Source of the DNA: Sulfitobacter litoralis
GTDB taxonomy: Bacteria; Pseudomonadota; Alphaproteobacteria; Rhodobacterales; Rhodobacteraceae
Assembly (NCBI RefSeq): GCF_900103185.1
Contig: NZ_FNJD01000001.1
Span: 124,001-188,000 of the forward strand
Length of the DNA stretch: 64,000 bases
Direction: 5' to 3'
Positions 36,822-46,554 of this stretch are shown piece after piece. Both the position numbers and the translations under genes were made by a program. Numbering within the stretch: position 1 is the first letter of the stretch; every line of letters starts with the position of its first letter. Under the pieces are notes generated by a model. The model had not been told where the DNA came from. It was given only the letters and a program-made list of their open reading frames with translations, and did not search any database.

Positions 36822-37704
36822 TCCACTGTGTCAGCGCATCCAGCGTAGTACGCGCCTCTGGCAAAAAGTTGTGAAAAATTGGCCAGACATGGGGAAGATC
36901 ATGTTCCTCCACCAGCGTCACGTTGACGTTTTGATCCTGTAGATACGTCGACATGCGCCGCGCATCATCCCGCAGGATTTCGGTCGAGCCGACTGTGATC
37001 CAGACTGGCGGCGCACCGCGATAATCGGCGCGCAGCGGGCTCACTGCAGGGTCGCTCGGGTTTGCCCCCGCCAGATACATCTCTGCCATAAGACCGGCCT
37101 GCGCCGCCGGCAAAACGGCCTCTCGCGCAGCATTCTCGCGAAAGCTGACCCCCTCGTGCAGGAAATCTGTCAGTGGTGAAAACACAAACAGCGCACGCGG
37201 CAATGGACCTGCGTCAGCGCATAAACGGCTTAGCAGATTGAACGCCAGCGCGCCCCCTGCGCTGTCGCCGCCGAGGATAATATTGTGCGCAGCCACGCCG
37301 CTGTCCAGCACCGCCTGATAAGCCGCGGCAACATCTTGGATCGCGGCGGGAAAGGGTGCTTCGGGGGCAAGACGATAATAGGGCAACACCGCCGCCGCGC
37401 CAAGCCGCTGCGCCAATGCGCCCAGCATGGCACTGTGGGTATCGGGGCTGCCAAAGATAAAACCACCGCCGTGGATGTAGAAGATGACCAGATCGGATCG
37501 CGTCTGTGCCGGGGACACCCGCAGAACCTCGCCCGCGCCGGTCAAACGGCTGCGCGTGATCTTCGTGCGGCGCGGTGCCCGGAACAGCAGCCGCGCGGTT
37601 CTGGCGAAATCACGCCGGATCTTGTGAACGTCGCGCGTCCGCGCCAACTTGCGCTTCTCTACCAAACGCAAATAGCCGTTCAGCAGAGGGCGCAGCAGGC
37701 TCAT
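36787..37704 (-). CDS. alpha/beta hydrolase, hormone-sensitive-lipase type esterase
   Basis: 305 residues with the oxyanion-hole motif HGGGFIFG and the nucleophile elbow GGDSAGGAL; a catalytic Asp lies in the region [13 protein letters not shown], and His in [10 protein letters not shown]. Family members hydrolyse short-chain esters and lactones; the natural substrate is unknown. The start overlaps the gshB stop by 4 bases (ATGA), so the two are co-transcribed. The end overlaps comM by 35 bases antisense. Confidence 0.88.
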   Translation of the reverse strand: MSLLRPLLNGYLRLVEKRKLARTRDVHKIRRDFARTARLLFRAPRRTKITRSRLTGAGEVLRVSPAQTRSDLVIFYIHGGGFIFGSPDTHSAMLGALAQRLGAAAVLPYYRLAPEAPFPAAIQDVAAAYQAVLDSGVAAHNIILGGDSAGGALAFNLLSRLCADAGPLPRALFVFSPLTDFLHEGVSFRENAAREAVLPAAQAGLMAEMYLAGANPSDPAVSPLRADYRGAPPVWITVGSTEILRDDARRMSTYLQDQNVNVTLVEEHDLPHVWPIFHNFLPEARTTLDALTQWIKQVPSTADES

Positions 37705-38636
37705 GCGCGTTTGCGCTCGATTGCCTCCCAGATTTTACCGGCGATGTTGGTGCCGTCGAACCGTTCAAGCTCTTGGATACCGGTGGGGGAGGTCACGTTG
37801 ATCTCTGTCAGATAGTCACCGATCACATCGATGCCGACAAAAATCTGACCCTTTTCACGCAGCAACGGCCCGATTGCGGCGCAGATTTCCAGGTCGCGCT
37901 CTGTCAGGCCCACCTTTTCAGGACGCCCCCCCACATGCATGTTTGACCGTGTTTCACCCTCTGCCGGGACACGGTTGATCGCGCCCACGGGTTCACCATC
38001 GACAAGGATCACGCGTTTATCGCCCTTGGACACGGCAGGCAGGAATTTCTGCACAATCAACGGCTCGCGCGAGAAACCGCTGAACAGTTCATGCAGTGAG
38101 CCCAGATTGCGGTCATTCGCATCCAGCCGGAAGACACCCGCACCGCCATTGCCATACAGCGGCTTGAGGATGACGTCTTTGTGCTTGGCTTTGAATGCTT
38201 TGATCGTGTTCAGATCGCGGGCGATGGTCGTGGGCGGGGTGAGCTGCGGGAAATCCAGCACCAGTAGTTTTTCGGGATAGTTGCGCACCCAGAACGGGTC
38301 ATTCACCACCAGCGTTGTGTCTTTGAGACGGTCCAGCAAATGCGTAGAGGTGATGTAGTGCATGTCGAAGGGCGGATCTTGGCGCAGCCAGACCACGTCG
38401 AAATCTGCCAGATCGACTTCGCGCTCGGGACCCAGCGTGGCATGGTCACCTTGCACACGCTGTACGGTCAGGTCATGGCCCCGCGCCGTGATGCGCCCCT
38501 CTTGATAGGCGAGATGGTCGGGGGTGTAGTAGAAAAGCGTATGCCCGCGGGCCTGCGCCTCCTCTGCGAGACGAAAGCTGCTGTCCGCGTTAATGTTCAC
38601 GTCCCCGATCGGGTCCATCTGAAAGGCGATTTTCAT
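37701..38636 (-). CDS. gshB: glutathione synthetase
   Basis: ATP-grasp ligase joining gamma-glutamylcysteine and glycine. 311 residues. Start [23 protein letters not shown]-grasp segments [36 protein letters not shown], and [20 protein letters not shown] near the end. The esterase gene follows with a 4-base overlap. Confidence 0.96.
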   Translation of the reverse strand: MKIAFQMDPIGDVNINADSSFRLAEEAQARGHTLFYYTPDHLAYQEGRITARGHDLTVQRVQGDHATLGPEREVDLADFDVVWLRQDPPFDMHYITSTHLLDRLKDTTLVVNDPFWVRNYPEKLLVLDFPQLTPPTTIARDLNTIKAFKAKHKDVILKPLYGNGGAGVFRLDANDRNLGSLHELFSGFSREPLIVQKFLPAVSKGDKRVILVDGEPVGAINRVPAEGETRSNMHVGGRPEKVGLTERDLEICAAIGPLLREKGQIFVGIDVIGDYLTEINVTSPTGIQELERFDGTNIAGKIWEAIERKRA

Positions 38637-38694
38637 AAGGGGTCTCCCTGTTGTTCCTTTCTAGATGGCGCAGCAGGGCGTGGGGTGCAATGGG

Positions 38695-39084
38695 TCAGTC
38701 GTGCCCGAAGGCGTTTTCAAGGATGCGCAGGTCACCGGTTTGATCGACCAAAGCCACGTCGAACCGTACGTCCGTCAGCGCGCCTTTGGGTTCGCCGCCG
38801 ATGAATTCTTCGGCAGAGCGATAGATACGGCGCATCTGTTTCCGGTTCAAACGCTGCAGGGCGCTGTCGTGGCTTTTGCTTTTCTTGACCTCGACAAAAA
38901 TGATCCCGTCCCCGTCGCGCAGGATCAGATCAATTTCACCTGCCTTACCGCGCCAGCGTTCGTGGGCCAGTGCAAAACCGCGCCGACGATAATCCTGCGC
39001 GACCTGAAGCTCGGCCGCGCGTCCTGCGTGATAGGAAACAGCCCCCTGAACAGATTTTGCCAGTGTCGCCAGTGTTTCGGTCAT
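38695..39084 (-). CDS. yraN: YraN/UPF0102 family nuclease-fold protein
   Basis: 129 residues of the UPF0102 family, a restriction-endonuclease-like fold: GRAAELQVAQDYRRRGF, GEIDLILRDGDGIIFVEVKK with the D-ExK type catalytic pattern. The biological role is unsettled. The frame extends to 39204, but ATG 39084 comes one base after the rsmI stop and fits the family length. yraN beside rsmI and a lppC-like gene is a very common bacterial arrangement. Confidence 0.9.
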   Translation of the reverse strand: MTETLATLAKSVQGAVSYHAGRAAELQVAQDYRRRGFALAHERWRGKAGEIDLILRDGDGIIFVEVKKSKSHDSALQRLNRKQMRRIYRSAEEFIGGEPKGALTDVRFDVALVDQTGDLRILENAFGHD

Positions 39085-39085
39085 C

Positions 39086-40000
39086 CTACGTATCTTTCCC
39101 CAATTCCAACGCCGCCTGGTACACCTGACGGCGCGGCACGTCGTATGCCTGCGCCACCATATCGACGGCATCGCGCATCGAATTTGTTTCCAATGCGTTC
39201 GCAAGGTCAGAGGTTAGATCACTTTCACTAACAGACGGTAAACGCCCGCGATCAATCAGCACCACGATTTCGCCTTTTGGGGATTTGCCGCTGTAGCGCT
39301 CGGTCAGCTCATCAAGGGTACCGCGCTGAATTTCTTCGAATTTCTTGGTCAGCTCGCGGCATACAGCAGCGGGCCGTTCCCCGCCAAGCGCTTGTGCCGC
39401 GTCACGCAGCATAGCCCCGACGCGTTTGGGTGATTCGTAGAATACCAGCGTGCCTTGCACCTCTTTCAGCTTTTGCAGTGCCGTCAGCCGTGCCCCTTTC
39501 GCACTCGGCAGGAAGCCCGCAAAAAAGAACGCGTCAGTCGGCAGACCCGCCAATGCGAGCGCCGTCAGCACTGCCGAAGGGCCCGGCGCGCAGGTCAGCA
39601 TCACGCCCGCCTCGCCGGCGGCACGCGACAGTTCGAACCCCGGATCAGCGATCAGCGGCATCCCAGCTTCTGAGGCGTAGGCGACAGATTGCCCATCGCG
39701 TATCGCGGCCACGAGCTTGTCCTGCACGCCGTTGCCAGAGTGGTCATGCAACGCCATGATCCTGCGGCCGTTCAACGGGACTCCGTGGATATCCATCAAC
39801 TTACGCAGGCTGCGCGTATCCTCCGCGGCCAGCACATCCGCCGAGGCCAACACGTCCAGCGCCCGCAAAGTGATGTCGCGGGCGGTACCAATGGGCACCC
39901 CGACAAAATAAAGCCCCGCTGCAAGGGGAATCTTTTGGTAATTCAAGCTGGACCCGCCTTTCGCACTCTCTATGATCGGTGCATATGTGCCCGGGGCCAT
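39086..40000 (-). CDS. rsmI: 16S rRNA (cytidine1402-2'-O)-methyltransferase
   Basis: SAM-dependent methyltransferase acting on C1402 in the ribosomal decoding centre. 304 residues: GLYFVGVPIGTARDITLRAL, EDTRSLRKLMDIHG, SEAGMPLIADPGFELSRAA and YESPKRVGAML are family hallmarks. The start may be ATG 40000 or an internal TTG nearer the first motif. It is divergent from the LppC-like lipoprotein with 35 bases between the starts. Confidence 0.94.
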   Translation of the reverse strand: MAPGTYAPIIESAKGGSSLNYQKIPLAAGLYFVGVPIGTARDITLRALDVLASADVLAAEDTRSLRKLMDIHGVPLNGRRIMALHDHSGNGVQDKLVAAIRDGQSVAYASEAGMPLIADPGFELSRAAGEAGVMLTCAPGPSAVLTALALAGLPTDAFFFAGFLPSAKGARLTALQKLKEVQGTLVFYESPKRVGAMLRDAAQALGGERPAAVCRELTKKFEEIQRGTLDELTERYSGKSPKGEIVVLIDRGRLPSVSESDLTSDLANALETNSMRDAVDMVAQAYDVPRRQVYQAALELGKDT

Positions 40001-40035
40001 TGCCGCCGACCTGCCACCAATGGAGTGACACTGTT

Positions 40036-41220
40036 ATGATCGCTGTTTTCAACATCCTTCGCAAGCCACTGAGGCTTTTGATTCTTCCCCTTATCGCTTT
40101 AGCGCTTGCCGCGTGCGAGCCCGTGGGGATGACAAATCTGAACGGGGTCAAAGGCCCCAAAGTGGACACCACCAAACCTATTCCGGTGGCCCTGCTGATC
40201 CCGCGGGGCGGATCGGCGGCAGATAATCTGCTGGCGCAAGAGCTTGAGAACGCCGCCCGTCTGGCAATTCGTGATTTGGCCGGCGTGCAAATCGATCTTC
40301 GGGTCTATGGCACGGGCGGTAATGCGGCCACCGAAGGCACCACAGCCGCGCAGGCCGTGACGGATGGCGCGCAGATTATTCTGGGCCCGCTTTACGGTGA
40401 GGCCGCGAATGCCGCAGGCAACGCGGTTGCGGCACAGGGTGTGAACGTCCTGTCGTTCTCGAATAACCCCAGCATCGCGGGCGGTAACGTCTTTGTACTG
40501 GGCCAAAACTTTAACGATACATCAAACCGGCTGGTGCGGTATGCCAAGACCAACGGCAAGGACCGCATCCTCGTGCTGCATGGTCAGGACCTTGCAGGCC
40601 AGCTGGGCCGTGATGCGATCCTCAAGGCGATCGCCGCAAATGGGGCGACCTCTGCCGGTACTGTCGATTACGCCCTTAGCCAGACCGCTGTGACTGCTGC
40701 CGTACCCCGTGTAAAAGCGGCCATTGATACCAACGGTGCTAATGCGATCTTCCTCACGACATCCTCGGCCAGCGCGCTGCCCCTATTTGCCGAATTGCTG
40801 CCCGAAGCCGGCATCAACGGTGCCACCACGCAGTACATCGGCCTGACACGCTGGGACATCCCTCCGCAAACACTCGCGTTGCCGGGTGTTCAAGGCGGCT
40901 GGTTCGCCCTGCCTGACCCTGGTGCCACAAGCGCCTTTACGCAACGCTACAAAGCGGCCTATGGCGATACACCTAGCCCGGTTGCAGGGCTTGCCTTTGA
41001 CGGGATCGCAGCCGTAGGGGCCTTGGCGAAATCCGGCAAATCCGACGCACTGTCGGCGCGCCGTCTAACGCAAGGTGCGGGCTTCCGTGGGGCCAACGGC
41101 GTGTTCCGTCTGATGTCCGATGGCACCGCTGAACGCGGTCTCGCCGTCGCCACGATCCGCGACAAGCGCGTCGTCATCGTCAGCCCCGCGCCCCAAGCCT
41201 TTGGCGGGGCCGGTTTCTAA
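40036..41220 (+). CDS. LppC/LpoA-like lipoprotein (penicillin-binding protein activator)
   Basis: 394 residues. Lipoprotein signal with lipobox LAAC (Cys27), then a periplasmic-binding-protein (type I) fold: IPVALLIPRGGSAADN, ILGPLYGEAANAAGN, TSSASALPLFAELLPEAGI. Homologues include the LpoA C-terminal domain, which activates PBP1A from the outer membrane; that role is not assured here because the N-terminal TPR domain of LpoA is absent. The frame starts at 39979, but ATG 40036 begins the signal peptide. It precedes glnD by 13 bases. Confidence 0.87.
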   Translation: MIAVFNILRKPLRLLILPLIALALAACEPVGMTNLNGVKGPKVDTTKPIPVALLIPRGGSAADNLLAQELENAARLAIRDLAGVQIDLRVYGTGGNAATEGTTAAQAVTDGAQIILGPLYGEAANAAGNAVAAQGVNVLSFSNNPSIAGGNVFVLGQNFNDTSNRLVRYAKTNGKDRILVLHGQDLAGQLGRDAILKAIAANGATSAGTVDYALSQTAVTAAVPRVKAAIDTNGANAIFLTTSSASALPLFAELLPEAGINGATTQYIGLTRWDIPPQTLALPGVQGGWFALPDPGATSAFTQRYKAAYGDTPSPVAGLAFDGIAAVGALAKSGKSDALSARRLTQGAGFRGANGVFRLMSDGTAERGLAVATIRDKRVVIVSPAPQAFGGAGF

Positions 41221-41233
41221 GGGACACCTGTAC

Positions 41234-44017
41234 GTGAAACCCCTTGTTGCACCAGCAGAATCGGGTGAGGCCACCGCGCGTCACCTGATCAGCACCCCGA
41301 CACGTATCTTTGACGAAGCTGCCGTCTCGGCCGCGCTGAGCGCAGCCCTGGACGGGCTCAGCGACCCGACAGAGATACAGGCGGCTGCTGTTGCGGTGCT
41401 TCAGGACGCGCAGAAAAACGGGCGCGCGGAAATTGCGCGCGCCTTCGCCGCGTCGCCGTTCAATGCACGGCCAATGACCTCGGCCTATTGCTATCTGACC
41501 GATCAGCTTGTCCGCACCACCCTGCAAATCGCCGGCCAGCGGCTGCACCCGCTAGAGGCACCTGGACCCGACGACAAGCTCGCGGTGATCGGTGTTGGTG
41601 GCTATGGCCGCGGTGAGATGGCACCTTTTTCCGATGTGGACCTGCTGTTCCTCATCCCTCAAACCCCCAGCCAGCGCACTGAAAAGCTGATCGAATCCAT
41701 GCTCTATATGCTGTGGGACCTGAAGCTAAAGGTCGGGCATTCAACGCGCACCATCCGCGATTGCGTGACCCTTGGGCGCGAAGATTTCACCATTCAGACC
41801 GCTTTGCTGGAACACCGGTTTATCGCTGCAGATACCGCGCTGGCGCAGAATCTTGACGAAACGCTCAAGACCGATCTGTTTGCAGGCACCGGTCGCAGCT
41901 TTATCGAGGCCAAGCTGGAAGAGCGCGACGCGCGGCACCGCAAGCAGGGTCTGCGCTATGTCGTCGAACCCAACGTCAAAGAGGCCAAGGGGGGCTTGCG
42001 CGATCTGCAATCGCTGTTCTGGATCGCGAAACACATCTATAGCGTCGAAAACGCCGCCGATCTCGTCGACCGCGGCGTATTTCTGGAAGAAGAGTTCAAA
42101 ACCTTCGTCGCCGCCGAGAATTTTCTTTGGGCGGTACGGGGGCATTTGCACCTGCTCTCGGGACGCGCGACAGAGCAGTTGACCTTTGATATGCAGGTCG
42201 CCGTGGCCGAGGCCATGGGATACCGCGACACCCGCGGTCGCCGCGGCGTCGAAGTGTTCATGCAGGCCTATTTCCGCCACGCCACCGAAGTCGGCGAGCT
42301 GACGCGCATCTTCCTCACCAAGCTCGAAGCGCTACACGTCAAGGCCGAACCACTGCTAGAGCGTATCTTTCGCCGCCGCCCCAAACTGCGCGATGGGTAC
42401 GAGGTCGTGGGCGGGCGTCTGGCTGTCACCGATGGCCAAGCGTTCATCAGCGACAAGCTGAACCTGCTGCGCATCTTCGAAGAAGCGCTGCGCACGGGTA
42501 TGCTGATCCACCCCGACGCGATGCGTCTGGTCAAATCGAACTTGGCGCTGATCGACGAAGACATGCGCAACACACCAGAGGCGCGGCGGATCTTTCTGGA
42601 TCTGATGCTGAAACACGGCAACCCCGAACGCGGACTGCGCCGGATGAACGAACTGGGGGTGCTGTCGGCCTTTATCCCCGAATTCGAACCCATCGTGGCG
42701 ATGATGCAGTTCAACATGTACCACAGCTACACCGTCGACGAACACACGATCCAATGCATCACCAACCTTGCTCTGATTGAAAAGGGCGAGCTGGAAGAAG
42801 ACTTGCCCGTCGCCTCGTCGATCCTCAAGCACGGTGTGAACCGCAAGGTGATCTACGTCGCGCTGCTGCTCCATGATATTGCCAAGGGCCGCCCCGAGGA
42901 CCATTCGATTCTTGGTGCCCAAATGGCCCGCAAGATTGCCCCCCGTCTTGGCCTCAACAAGGCAGAGGTCGACACCGTGGAATGGTTGGTGCGCTATCAC
43001 TTGCTGATGTCGGATATGGCGCAGAAACGCGATATCTCTGACCCACGTACGGTGCGGGACTTTGCCAAGGCCGTGCAAACCGTCAAGCGGCTTGATCTGC
43101 TCTGCGTGCTTACCGTCTGCGATATCCGGGGCGTGGGACCGAACACGTGGAACAACTGGAAAGCCGTGTTGATCCGTGGATTGTACCGCCAGACCAAGCG
43201 GGCGCTTGAAACCGGCCTCGAAGACCTCAACCGCGAGAACCGTGGCGCAGGAGCTAAAAAGGCGCTGCGTGCCGCGCTCGCCCATTGGCCACGCAAAGAC
43301 ATTCAGGCTGAAACCGCGCGCCACTACCCGCCCTATTGGCAGGGGCTTCATACGGCATCGCAGGTCGTGTTCGCCGAACAGCTGCGCGACATTCAGGATG
43401 GTGAAATCCGCATTGACCTGCACCCTGACGATGACCGCGACGCCACCCGCGCCTGTTTTGTCATGGCGGACCATCCGGGCATTTTTGCACGGCTTGCGGG
43501 GGCGCTGGCGCTGGTCGGGGCCAATGTCGTCGATGCCCGCAGCTACACCACCAAAGACGGCTGGGTGACCGATGCCTTCTGGATACAGGACGCCGAAGGC
43601 AATCCCTACGATGTCTCGCGCCTGCCGCGCCTGCGGCAGATGATTTCCAAGACGCTCAAGGGTGAAATTCTGGCCCGCGATGCGCTAAAATCCCGCGACA
43701 AGGTGAAAAAACGCGAGAAGGTGTTCAAGGTCCCGACGCATATCACCTTTGATAACGACGGGTCGGAAATCTACACGATCATCGAGGTGGACACCCGCGA
43801 CCGCCCCGGCCTGCTCTATGATCTCACCCGATCGCTGGCTGAATCCAACGTCTATATCGCCAATGCGGTGATCGCGACCTATGGGGAACAGGTGGTCGAT
43901 ACCTTCTACGTCAAGGATATGTTCGGGCTGAAATATTATACCGAAAGCAAGCAGAAGACGCTCGAGAAACGATTGCGCACGGCGATCATCGACGGTGTGG
44001 CACGGGCGCAGGACTGA
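41234..44017 (+). CDS. glnD: [protein-PII] uridylyltransferase/uridylyl-removing enzyme
   Basis: Central nitrogen sensor: uridylylates PII under nitrogen limitation and removes UMP when glutamine is high. 927 residues. Nucleotidyltransferase motif GVGGYGRGEMAPFSDVDLLF (about residues 115-140), HD domain with LLLHDIAKGRPEDHS (about 555), and two C-terminal ACT domains (about 735-815 and 850-925) for glutamine. I take GTG 41234 as start because AAGGGA precedes it by 9 bases; the open frame reaches back to 41120 inside the lipoprotein gene. Confidence 0.95.
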   Translation: MKPLVAPAESGEATARHLISTPTRIFDEAAVSAALSAALDGLSDPTEIQAAAVAVLQDAQKNGRAEIARAFAASPFNARPMTSAYCYLTDQLVRTTLQIAGQRLHPLEAPGPDDKLAVIGVGGYGRGEMAPFSDVDLLFLIPQTPSQRTEKLIESMLYMLWDLKLKVGHSTRTIRDCVTLGREDFTIQTALLEHRFIAADTALAQNLDETLKTDLFAGTGRSFIEAKLEERDARHRKQGLRYVVEPNVKEAKGGLRDLQSLFWIAKHIYSVENAADLVDRGVFLEEEFKTFVAAENFLWAVRGHLHLLSGRATEQLTFDMQVAVAEAMGYRDTRGRRGVEVFMQAYFRHATEVGELTRIFLTKLEALHVKAEPLLERIFRRRPKLRDGYEVVGGRLAVTDGQAFISDKLNLLRIFEEALRTGMLIHPDAMRLVKSNLALIDEDMRNTPEARRIFLDLMLKHGNPERGLRRMNELGVLSAFIPEFEPIVAMMQFNMYHSYTVDEHTIQCITNLALIEKGELEEDLPVASSILKHGVNRKVIYVALLLHDIAKGRPEDHSILGAQMARKIAPRLGLNKAEVDTVEWLVRYHLLMSDMAQKRDISDPRTVRDFAKAVQTVKRLDLLCVLTVCDIRGVGPNTWNNWKAVLIRGLYRQTKRALETGLEDLNRENRGAGAKKALRAALAHWPRKDIQAETARHYPPYWQGLHTASQVVFAEQLRDIQDGEIRIDLHPDDDRDATRACFVMADHPGIFARLAGALALVGANVVDARSYTTKDGWVTDAFWIQDAEGNPYDVSRLPRLRQMISKTLKGEILARDALKSRDKVKKREKVFKVPTHITFDNDGSEIYTIIEVDTRDRPGLLYDLTRSLAESNVYIANAVIATYGEQVVDTFYVKDMFGLKYYTESKQKTLEKRLRTAIIDGVARAQD

Positions 44018-44125
44018 CATCGGCGCTTTCGCGCGGGCATGACGGCTGTCTTCGCATTTCCCTGATTGCGCAGTGCGGCGCCAACGGCTAGGCCATTTGC
44101 ACCGCAGTTACGGGGCAGCACCACC

Positions 44126-45718
44126 ATGAAACCTATCCGCCTTATGTCCGGCTTCTTCACCGTCGGAATCTGGACCCTCCTCAGCAGGGTCATGGGGTTC
44201 GTGCGCGATGTGATGATCGCGGGCTACCTTGGCTCCGGCCCCGCAGCCGAAGCGTTTCTGGTCGCCTTTTCCCTGCCCAACATGTTCCGCCGCTTCTTTG
44301 CCGAAGGCGCGTTCAACATGGCCTTTGTGCCGATGTTCTCGAAAAAGCTCGAAAGCGGCGATGATCCGGAAAAATTCGCGCAGGATGCTTTCGTCGGCAT
44401 GGCGTTCATCCTGACGCTGTTCACCATCATCGGGATCGTCGCGATGCCGGGGCTGGTACTGCTGATGGCGTCAGGCTTTGCGGGCGACGAACGCTTCGAT
44501 CTGGCGGTCGAATACGGACGGCTGGCCTTCCCCTACATCTTGTTCATCTCCCTTGCCGCCCTCGTGTCAGGCGTGCTGAACGCTACGGGGCGGTTTATGG
44601 CAGCGGCGGCGGCCCCTGTGGTGCTGAACATCGTTTTCATCCTTGCTGTGCTGATCGGGGCCGCCCTTGGCCGCGACGGATCAGAGGCGATTGGCATGGG
44701 CATCGACAAGGCGCTTGGGCTGCAAATCGGCGATACGCTGGCGCTGTCGGTCCCGCTCGCCGGGATCGCGCAGCTGGCGCTGGTCTGGTGGGCGGCGAAA
44801 CGCGCAGGCTTTACGCTGGGCTTCAGCCGGCGCCCGCGCCTGACACCCGAGTTAAAGCGGCTCGCCATCATCGCCGCACCCGCAGCCTTGGCGGGCGGGG
44901 TCATGCAGATCAACCTGCTGGTGGGCCGTCAGGTCGCCAGCTTCTACGAAGGCGCTGTGGCATGGCTCAACTATGCCGACCGGCTCTACCAGCTGCCCTT
45001 GGGCGTGGTTGGCATTGCAATTGGCGTAGTGTTGCTGCCCGACCTGTCGCGGCGGCTCAAGGCTGGGGACGAACAGGGATCACACACCCAGATCAGCCGC
45101 GCTGCCGAGGTGTCTCTGGCGCTGACCATCCCGTCCGCGATCGCTCTGATGGTGATTCCGTTCACGCTGGCAACGGTGCTGTTCCAACGCGGGGCAACAA
45201 CCACGGATGACGCAGCAGCCATCGCCATTGCCGTGGCGATCTATGGCCTTGGCCTGCCTGCCTTCGTTCTGCAAAAAATCCTGCAGCCCCTGTATTACGC
45301 CCGTGAAGACACCCGCCGCCCGTTCTACTTTGCCGTGGTGGCGATGGTGGTGAACGTGGTGCTGGCCGTCGGTCTCAGCCCCGTCCTCGGCTGGATCGCT
45401 CCTGCCATCGCGACGACATTGGCAGGGTGGGCGATGTTTGGCCTGCTGGCCTATGGCGCACGCGGCTTCGGGCTGGCCGCAAAATTCGATGCGCGGTTCC
45501 ATAGACGTATATGGCGGATCATGGCAGCCTCGGCTGTCATGGGCGGCACACTGTGGATTGGAAATCTGGCGCTGCAGCCCATGATTGCCGAACCCTGGTG
45601 GCGCGGTATCGCCCTACTGATCCTGATCGCCCTCGCCGCCATTAGCTATTTCGGCACAGGCCAATGGATCGGCGCGTTCAAGCTCGGCGAATTCAAACGC
45701 GCCCTCAAACGCGGCTGA
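44126..45718 (+). CDS. murJ: lipid II flippase MurJ
   Basis: MOP-superfamily flippase moving lipid II across the inner membrane. 530 residues with about 14 membrane helices. Family start GFFTVGIWTLLSRVMGFVRD, then RRFFAEGAFNMAFVPMF and NYADRLYQLPLGVVGIAIG. ATG 44126 chosen over the upstream opening at 44066. A GC hairpin follows the stop. Confidence 0.95.
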   Translation: MKPIRLMSGFFTVGIWTLLSRVMGFVRDVMIAGYLGSGPAAEAFLVAFSLPNMFRRFFAEGAFNMAFVPMFSKKLESGDDPEKFAQDAFVGMAFILTLFTIIGIVAMPGLVLLMASGFAGDERFDLAVEYGRLAFPYILFISLAALVSGVLNATGRFMAAAAAPVVLNIVFILAVLIGAALGRDGSEAIGMGIDKALGLQIGDTLALSVPLAGIAQLALVWWAAKRAGFTLGFSRRPRLTPELKRLAIIAAPAALAGGVMQINLLVGRQVASFYEGAVAWLNYADRLYQLPLGVVGIAIGVVLLPDLSRRLKAGDEQGSHTQISRAAEVSLALTIPSAIALMVIPFTLATVLFQRGATTTDDAAAIAIAVAIYGLGLPAFVLQKILQPLYYAREDTRRPFYFAVVAMVVNVVLAVGLSPVLGWIAPAIATTLAGWAMFGLLAYGARGFGLAAKFDARFHRRIWRIMAASAVMGGTLWIGNLALQPMIAEPWWRGIALLILIALAAISYFGTGQWIGAFKLGEFKRALKRG

Positions 45719-45756
45719 GCCAGCCTACTTCCAGATGGCGCAAAATCCCGGGGGGC

Positions 45757-45774
45757 AGGGGGCTGGCCCCCTTT
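45757..45774. terminator. probable terminator after murJ
   Basis: AGGGGGC (45757-45763) pairs with GCCCCCT (45766-45772) and is followed by TT. The T-run is short, so efficiency is uncertain. It lies between the convergent ends of murJ and the rhomboid-like gene. Confidence 0.45.
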
Positions 45775-45792
45775 CCGCCCCTTCGACACGCA

Positions 45793-46479
45793 TTATCGAT
45801 GCCGGATACGGCCCCGCAGCTTGCTCCATTCGCCCGGCGCAAAGATAAAGCAAAGTGCAAAGCCGCAGACAAAGCCTAAAAGCTCTGCCAGCCACTGGGT
45901 GCCCGCGTCAAAGAATACGCCCCAGATCAGCTGCAGCCCCATCAGCACGGCAATCAGTGAAAACGCCCGATATTGCTGTTCCCCTTGCCCCGCCAGCTTG
46001 CGCCACATGACAAAGGAATAGCCGCCGATCAGCCCATAGACCGAGGGATAGGCCCCGACCAACCAGACCGGATCATTAAGCACCAGCGCATAGACCACCG
46101 CCCCGAAAATGCCTGACACAAAGAAGATCGCCAGAAACGCCACCTGCCCCATTGCCTCGGCCACCATCTTGCCAAGCGCCAGCAACAGCACGCAGGCAAA
46201 GATCGCATGGGTGAACCCCAAATGGATGAAACTGTAACTGACCACGCGCGACAGTTCGCGCAGGGGGAATTGCATATTCGCAACCATCCAGTCGAACACA
46301 TCGCCCGAGAACCCGTAGTCGCGGATCAACGCCAGACGCCAGCCCACCGCCGCAGGGCCGCCGATGATCCCAGCCTCGGCCAGCGACAGCACGATCTCTA
46401 TCCCCGCCAACGCCAGAAAAAGCAGCGTTACGGTCGCGGGCATCGGGTTCACGGGGGGGTGAAAATCTGGGTCTTCCAT
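45793..46479 (-). CDS. rhomboid-fold membrane protein lacking catalytic Ser and His
   Basis: 228 residues, six hydrophobic helices in the rhomboid layout. The TM2 pattern YSFIHLGFTHAIF keeps the HxxxxH pair, and TM4 reads GAYPSVYGLIG where active rhomboids have GxSGVVYALMG, placing Tyr at the serine position. TM6 reads AELLGFVCGF where active ones have AHxxGxxxG, placing Glu at the histidine. It is therefore probably a pseudoprotease, which in other lineages bind membrane clients. It would usually be named rhomboid protease by similarity; that activity is not supported here. Confidence 0.8.
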   Translation of the reverse strand: MEDPDFHPPVNPMPATVTLLFLALAGIEIVLSLAEAGIIGGPAAVGWRLALIRDYGFSGDVFDWMVANMQFPLRELSRVVSYSFIHLGFTHAIFACVLLLALGKMVAEAMGQVAFLAIFFVSGIFGAVVYALVLNDPVWLVGAYPSVYGLIGGYSFVMWRKLAGQGEQQYRAFSLIAVLMGLQLIWGVFFDAGTQWLAELLGFVCGFALCFIFAPGEWSKLRGRIRHR

Positions 46480-46554
46480 AGGGCCTCCTTGACGGGCATG
46501 GTGCGCATGGGTAAGCCCATCTGGCCGTAGTTTCCAGCCTTATCGGAGCATCCA

